NCBI GenBank assembly: GCA_025936275.1
Contig: JAICTR010000076.1
Location: forward strand, 1 to 9,732
Length of the DNA: 9,732 nt
Direction of reading: 5' to 3'
Origin: Burkholderiales bacterium
GTDB lineage: Bacteria > Pseudomonadota > Gammaproteobacteria > Burkholderiales > Usitatibacteraceae
The notes below the pieces were generated by a model. The model ran no database searches. It was not told the origin of the DNA and was given only the letters and a program-made list of their open reading frames with translations. The position numbers and the translations under genes are program-made. Below, in pieces: positions 6,568-9,732 of this stretch. Position 1 is the first letter of the stretch. The number at the start of each line of letters is the position of its first letter.

Positions 6568-9468
6568 AGGGCTCAGCTGGGGGTACTGCAGCGCGAGCCA
6601 CTTGGTGCCTTCGGCGCGGAAGCGCACCTGCACGCGCGCATCGAGCCCGCGGCCCTCGAAGTTGAGCACCACGCCCTCGCCGAACTTCGCGTGGCGCACG
6701 TTCTGCCCGATGGCGAACGGCTGCTCGTCGGGGCGCTGCATCTCGAAGCCCGCGCGCTGCGGCGGGGTGGGATAGCGGTTGCGGTCGGCTTGCGGGGCGC
6801 GGCCGCCTCCGGACGACCAATGCGCCGGCCCCGGGGACCCACCTCCGTACCGTCCCGCTCCCGCGGGACTCGTGAACGAGGTGTGTCCGCGGCCCTCCGG
6901 CAGCACGATCCACTTGCAGAGCTGCGGCGGAATCTCCTCCCCGAAGCGCGAGACGATGCCGTAGCGCGGCTGGCCGTGGAGCATGCGGCTCCCGGCATAC
7001 GAAAGGTAGAGGCGCTTCCTCGCGCGCGTGATCGCGACGTACATGAGGCGACGCTCCTCCTCGATGCCGCCATCCTCGAGCATGCTGTTCTCGTGCGGGA
7101 AGAGGCCTTCCTCGAGCCCCGAGATGAAGACGCCCGAGAACTCGAGGCCTTTCGCCGAGTGCACGGTCATCAGCTGCAGCGCATCCTGGCCGGCGGCGGC
7201 TTCGCGCTCGCCCGCCTCGAGGCTCGCATGCGAGAGGAACGCGGCGAGGATCTGCTGCTCGGGCGTGCCGGGCGGCGCGTCCTCCTGCGCCTCGCCCGCG
7301 GGCTCGAGGCCGTGCTCGAAATCCTCGGCGAAGAGCGCCGCGGCGTTGTAGAGCTCCTGCAGGTTCTCGAGGCGGTCCTGGCCGTCCTTCTCCGCCGCGT
7401 AGTACTCCTTGAGGCGGCTTCGCTCGATCACCTCTTCCACCAGCTCGGAAAGCGTGAGCGTCTCCGAGGATTTCTTCAGCGCGTCGATCACCTCGACGAA
7501 CTGCGCGAGCGACGTGCCGCTGCGCCCCCCGACCACGCCGGCGCGCGCGACGTGCATGAGGCTTCCCATGCCGCGCTCGCTCGCATCCTGCAACTGCTCG
7601 ATGGAGCGCGCGCCGATGCCGCGCGGCGGGAAGTTCACCACGCGCGTGAACGCCGTGTCGTCGTCGGGATTCGCCGCGAGCCGCATATACGCTAGCGCGT
7701 GCTTCACCTCCTGGCGCTCGAAGAAGCGCAGTCCCCCGTAGACGCGGTACGCGATGCCGGCGCGGAACAGCGAATGCTCGAGCACCCGCGACTGCGCGTT
7801 GGAGCGGTAGAGGAGCGCCATGTCGGAAAGCGCGATGCCCTCGCGATGCAGCTGCTTCACCTCGTCCACGATGAAGCGCGCCTCCTCCTCGTCGTTGGCG
7901 GCGGCGAAGATGCGCAGCGCCTCGCCCTTGCCTTCCGAGGTCCAGAGGTTCTTGCCGAGGCGCGCCTTGTTGCGCGCGATGATCGCGTTCGCCGCGTCGA
8001 GGATGTTGCCCTGCGAGCGGTAGTTCTGCTCGAGCTTGATCACGTCGCGCACGTCGAAGTCGCGCACGAACTCGTTCATGTTGCCGACTTCGGCGCCGCG
8101 GAAGCGATAGATCGAGTTGTGCGTGACGATGCCGTTCGCGACGTAGTTGTGGGTCGGGAAAACGTCGATGTCGTGCACGGCGCGGCGCTCGCCGGCGATG
8201 CGGCGCACCGAGGCGACCACCTCCGCCTCTCCGTCCTCGCACATCACCGACATCCCCGCCTCCATCTGGATCGCGGGGACGAAATCGAAGAAGCGCGCGC
8301 CCAGCCGCGCCACCTGGCGGATCGCGCCGCCCGCTGCCGCGATGGCGCGCTCCGCCTCGCGCATCGCCGCGCCGTAGTCCTCGAACATGGACTGGCGGCT
8401 CGACGCCATCACCGAATGGATCACCTGCCCGGCTTCATCGTCCGCGCACAGCGAGACCACCACCTCGCCCGCGGCGCGCGGCTTCACGCGGCGGCGCTCG
8501 GCGAAATGCGTATGGCGCGGCGTGCTGGTGAGGCGCCGGCCGCCCGAGGTGCGGATCTCGACGAGGCCCTCGCGCGCGATCATCGAATGGGTCTCGACCA
8601 CTTCCGCGGCGCGGAACATCCCGGGGCCGTAGCACGAGAGCACCCGGTCACCCTTCTTCACCTGTTCGACGGGCCGGCGGCTGCCGTCGGCCATGGTGAT
8701 GAGCGTGCCCTCGGGCACGCACTGGTCGTCGTCGCCCACCGCGAACACGCAGCCGTTGGAGCCCGCGAGGAGCTTGATCCACTTGTACTGCAGCTTGTTG
8801 GTGTCCTGGAACTCGTCCACCAGGATGTAGCGGAAGCGCGACTGGTAGTGATGCAGCAGGTCGAGGTTGCGCGAGAGGAGCTCGAAGGTGCGCAGCAGGA
8901 GCTCCGCGAAATCCACCACGCCCTCGCGCCGGCATTGCGCGTCGTAGTCGGCGTAGAAGGCGACCATGCGGCGCGTGAAGTCGTCGCCCGCCTCCACGGC
9001 GTTGGCGCGCAGGCCCGCCTCCTTGCAGTTGTTGATGAAGTTCGTGAGCTGGCGCGGGGGATACTTTTCCTCGTCGAGCGCCTGCGCCTTGGCGAGGCGC
9101 TTCACCAGCGCCTGCTGGTCGGCCGAATCGAGGATCTGGAAAAGCTGCGGCAGCTCCGCCTCGCGGTGATGCGTGCGCAAGAGCCGGTTGCACAGGCCGT
9201 GGAACGTGCCCACCCACATGCCGCGCGTGTTGATCGGCAGCATCGCCGAGAGGCGCGTGAGCATCTCGCGCGCGGCCTTGTTGGTGAAGGTGACGGCGAG
9301 GATGCCCGCGGGGCTCGCCTCGCCCGACTGGATGAGGTGCGCGATGCGCGTCGTGAGCACGCGCGTCTTGCCGCTGCCGGCGCCGGCGAGGATCAGCGCC
9401 GAGCGCCGCGGGAGCGTCACCGCCTGGAGCTGCTCGGGGTTGAGGTTGGAGAGGATCTGCGGGGACAT
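6562..9468 (-). CDS. uvrD: UvrD/PcrA-family DNA helicase interrupted by an in-frame intein
   Basis: This is a superfamily 1A 3'-5' DNA helicase acting in nucleotide excision and mismatch repair. The precursor is 968 residues; removing the 202-residue intein (250-451) leaves 766, normal for UvrD. Motifs in order are Q-motif Gln13, Walker A GAGSGKT (29-35), Ia TFTNKAA (60-66), Walker B DEFQD (218-222), motif III GDDDQ (245-249) continuing after the intein as SIYRFRGA (452-459), motif IV LEQNYRS (479-485), motif V TVHSAKGLEF (768-777) and motif VI YVAITRARKRLYL (810-822). A Gly/Pro-rich linker leads to a C-terminal Tudor-like domain (about 917-968, GQNVRHAKFGEGVV), which in PcrA/UvrD contacts RNA polymerase. 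I chose ATG 9468 because it gives the usual start (MSPQILSNLNPEQLQAV); an in-frame ATG at 9561 would add 31 unrelated residues and overlap the divergent gene. All helicase motifs are intact once the intein is removed. Confidence 0.96.
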   Translation of the reverse strand: MSPQILSNLNPEQLQAVTLPRRSALILAGAGSGKTRVLTTRIAHLIQSGEASPAGILAVTFTNKAAREMLTRLSAMLPINTRGMWVGTFHGLCNRLLRTHHREAELPQLFQILDSADQQALVKRLAKAQALDEEKYPPRQLTNFINNCKEAGLRANAVEAGDDFTRRMVAFYADYDAQCRREGVVDFAELLLRTFELLSRNLDLLHHYQSRFRYILVDEFQDTNKLQYKWIKLLAGSNGCVFAVGDDDQCVPEGTLITMADGSRRPVEQVKKGDRVLSCYGPGMFRAAEVVETHSMIAREGLVEIRTSGGRRLTSTPRHTHFAERRRVKPRAAGEVVVSLCADDEAGQVIHSVMASSRQSMFEDYGAAMREAERAIAAAGGAIRQVARLGARFFDFVPAIQMEAGMSVMCEDGEAEVVASVRRIAGERRAVHDIDVFPTHNYVANGIVTHNSIYRFRGAEVGNMNEFVRDFDVRDVIKLEQNYRSQGNILDAANAIIARNKARLGKNLWTSEGKGEALRIFAAANDEEEARFIVDEVKQLHREGIALSDMALLYRSNAQSRVLEHSLFRAGIAYRVYGGLRFFERQEVKHALAYMRLAANPDDDTAFTRVVNFPPRGIGARSIEQLQDASERGMGSLMHVARAGVVGGRSGTSLAQFVEVIDALKKSSETLTLSELVEEVIERSRLKEYYAAEKDGQDRLENLQELYNAAALFAEDFEHGLEPAGEAQEDAPPGTPEQQILAAFLSHASLEAGEREAAAGQDALQLMTVHSAKGLEFSGVFISGLEEGLFPHENSMLEDGGIEEERRLMYVAITRARKRLYLSYAGSRMLHGQPRYGIVSRFGEEIPPQLCKWIVLPEGRGHTSFTSPAGAGRYGGGSPGPAHWSSGGGRAPQADRNRYPTPPQRAGFEMQRPDEQPFAIGQNVRHAKFGEGVVLNFEGRGLDARVQVRFRAEGTKWLALQYPQLSPA
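8116..8721 (-). other. Mini-intein (202 residues) in UvrD motif III
   Basis: The insert splits the helicase motif GDDDQ/SIYRFRGA. It begins with CVPEGTLITMADG (block A, nucleophile Cys1). Block B is GRRLTSTPRHTHFA with the TxxH motif at intein residues 67-70. It ends with block F/G VHDIDV...THNYVANGIVTHN, giving His191, penultimate His201 and terminal Asn202, followed by Ser+1 of the extein. All residues for class 1 protein splicing are present, so it should be active. Between block B and block F lie about 105 residues with no LAGLIDADG, HNH or GIY-YIG motif, so no homing endonuclease is recognisable. Base composition is as GC-rich as the host gene, suggesting long residence. Splicing would ligate Gln249 to Ser452 and restore motif III. 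Confidence 0.95.
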
Positions 9469-9539
9469 GGGGCGTGGCGAAAGGCCTTGGGCAATTATTC
9501 CATGGCGGCCGATGCGCGGCGTCTCGTTACAATGAAAAA
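9469..9539. promoter_or_regulatory. Divergent intergenic region between uvrD and the deacetylase gene
   Basis: This 71-bp region must carry promoters for both directions. It is locally AT-richer than its surroundings. On the minus strand AATAAT (9499-9494) is a -10 candidate about 25 nt before the uvrD ATG. On the plus strand TACAAT (9528-9533) is a five-of-six -10 match placed so that a transcript would start at or very near the ATG at 9540. No good -35 hexamers are seen for either. No LexA-type CTGT-N8-ACAG operator is visible. Confidence 0.35.
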
Positions 9540-9732
9540 ATGCTGCGGGCATTCTTTCCATGGACGCGCCGCGCCCGGATTCCGATCCTCACGTGGCATG
9601 GGATGCACGTCTCCGCGGCCGGCGCCGAAGGCAACGACCATCTCGGCTTCGCACGGGACCTCGAAGCACTGCATCGCCTCGGATTGCGCGTGGTGCCGCT
9701 CGCGACGATCGTGCGCTCGCTGCGGGAGGACA
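9540..9732 (+). CDS. Probable polysaccharide deacetylase family protein, N-terminal fragment
   Basis: The frame from ATG 9540 stays open to the window end and gives 64 residues. After a basic opening (MLRAFFPWTRRAR) it reads IPILTWHGMHV, then GNDHLGFARDLEALHRLG and LRVVPLATIV. This matches how NodB-fold polysaccharide deacetylases of this type begin: a first beta strand with a catalytic-site His region, then 'ND...LA.DL..L..LGFRVVPL'. These carbohydrate esterases remove N- or O-acetyl groups from polysaccharides, but the catalytic Asp-His-His motifs lie beyond the window. There is no clear signal peptide and no Shine-Dalgarno; the upstream TACAAT suggests a very short or absent leader. An overlapping ATG at 9532 is in a different frame whose product resembles nothing. 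The family call rests on the N-terminal pattern only. Confidence 0.68.
   Translation, partial: MLRAFFPWTRRARIPILTWHGMHVSAAGAEGNDHLGFARDLEALHRLGLRVVPLATIVRSLRED

Noticed and set aside
6455..8242. A 595-codon minus-strand frame within uvrD
   Set aside because: It is a shadow of the helicase frame, Arg/Ala/Gly-rich with no motifs. The uvrD frame carries all SF1 motifs.
8116..8721. Possibility that the insert in uvrD is a frame-preserving insertion sequence or a pseudogene lesion
   Set aside because: It has full intein splicing blocks at both ends, no terminal inverted repeats or target duplications, and sits exactly at a conserved helicase motif with intact flanks.

Overview
The window is a very GC-rich bacterial chromosome segment with dense coding and strong G/C third positions. 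It is most likely from a betaproteobacterium (Burkholderiales/Nitrosomonadales-like, possibly an environmental lineage). This rests on the gene set: the start of polA, a DUF2782 protein, an APH-fold homoserine kinase (thrB), a BPSS1780-type membrane protein and uvrD, which I recall as neighbours in many betaproteobacteria. The species cannot be read from the sequence.

Layout from left to right. Bases 1-62 (minus) hold the first 20 codons of DNA polymerase I. Bases 166-3615 (minus) encode a large secreted protein with about 14 RCC1 repeats and two tandem C-terminal domains marked by WWNPxESGWG. A 70-bp divergent intergenic region separates it from a rightward series: a LOG-family phosphoribohydrolase (3686-4420), a small secreted DUF2782 protein (4455-4835), homoserine kinase (4847-5785) and a multi-pass BPSS1780-type membrane protein (5785-6513). 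The last three are so tightly packed (11-nt gap, then 1-nt overlap) that they are almost certainly one operon. A 65-bp imperfect palindrome (6503-6567) lies at the convergent junction with uvrD and contains the stop codons of both genes. uvrD (6562-9468, minus) is interrupted by a 202-residue in-frame intein (8116-8721). The window ends with the first 64 codons of a probable polysaccharide deacetylase (9540-9732, plus).

The most notable element is the intein. It sits inside helicase motif III of UvrD, between GDDDQ and SIYRFRGA, has all the expected splicing residues (Cys1, a TxxH block B, a His-Asn C-terminus and a Ser+1) and shows no LAGLIDADG or HNH homing-endonuclease motif. The helicase should therefore be non-functional until protein splicing occurs. 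Second are the REP-like palindrome shared by two convergent stop codons, and the 14-repeat RCC1 protein, whose repeat number fits two seven-bladed propellers. The rest looks like ordinary housekeeping chromosome: polA and uvrD for DNA repair, thrB for threonine synthesis, and LOG for nucleotide/cytokinin-type chemistry. I see no RNA genes, CRISPR arrays, insertion sequences or phage genes, and no gene-free stretch over 300 bases.
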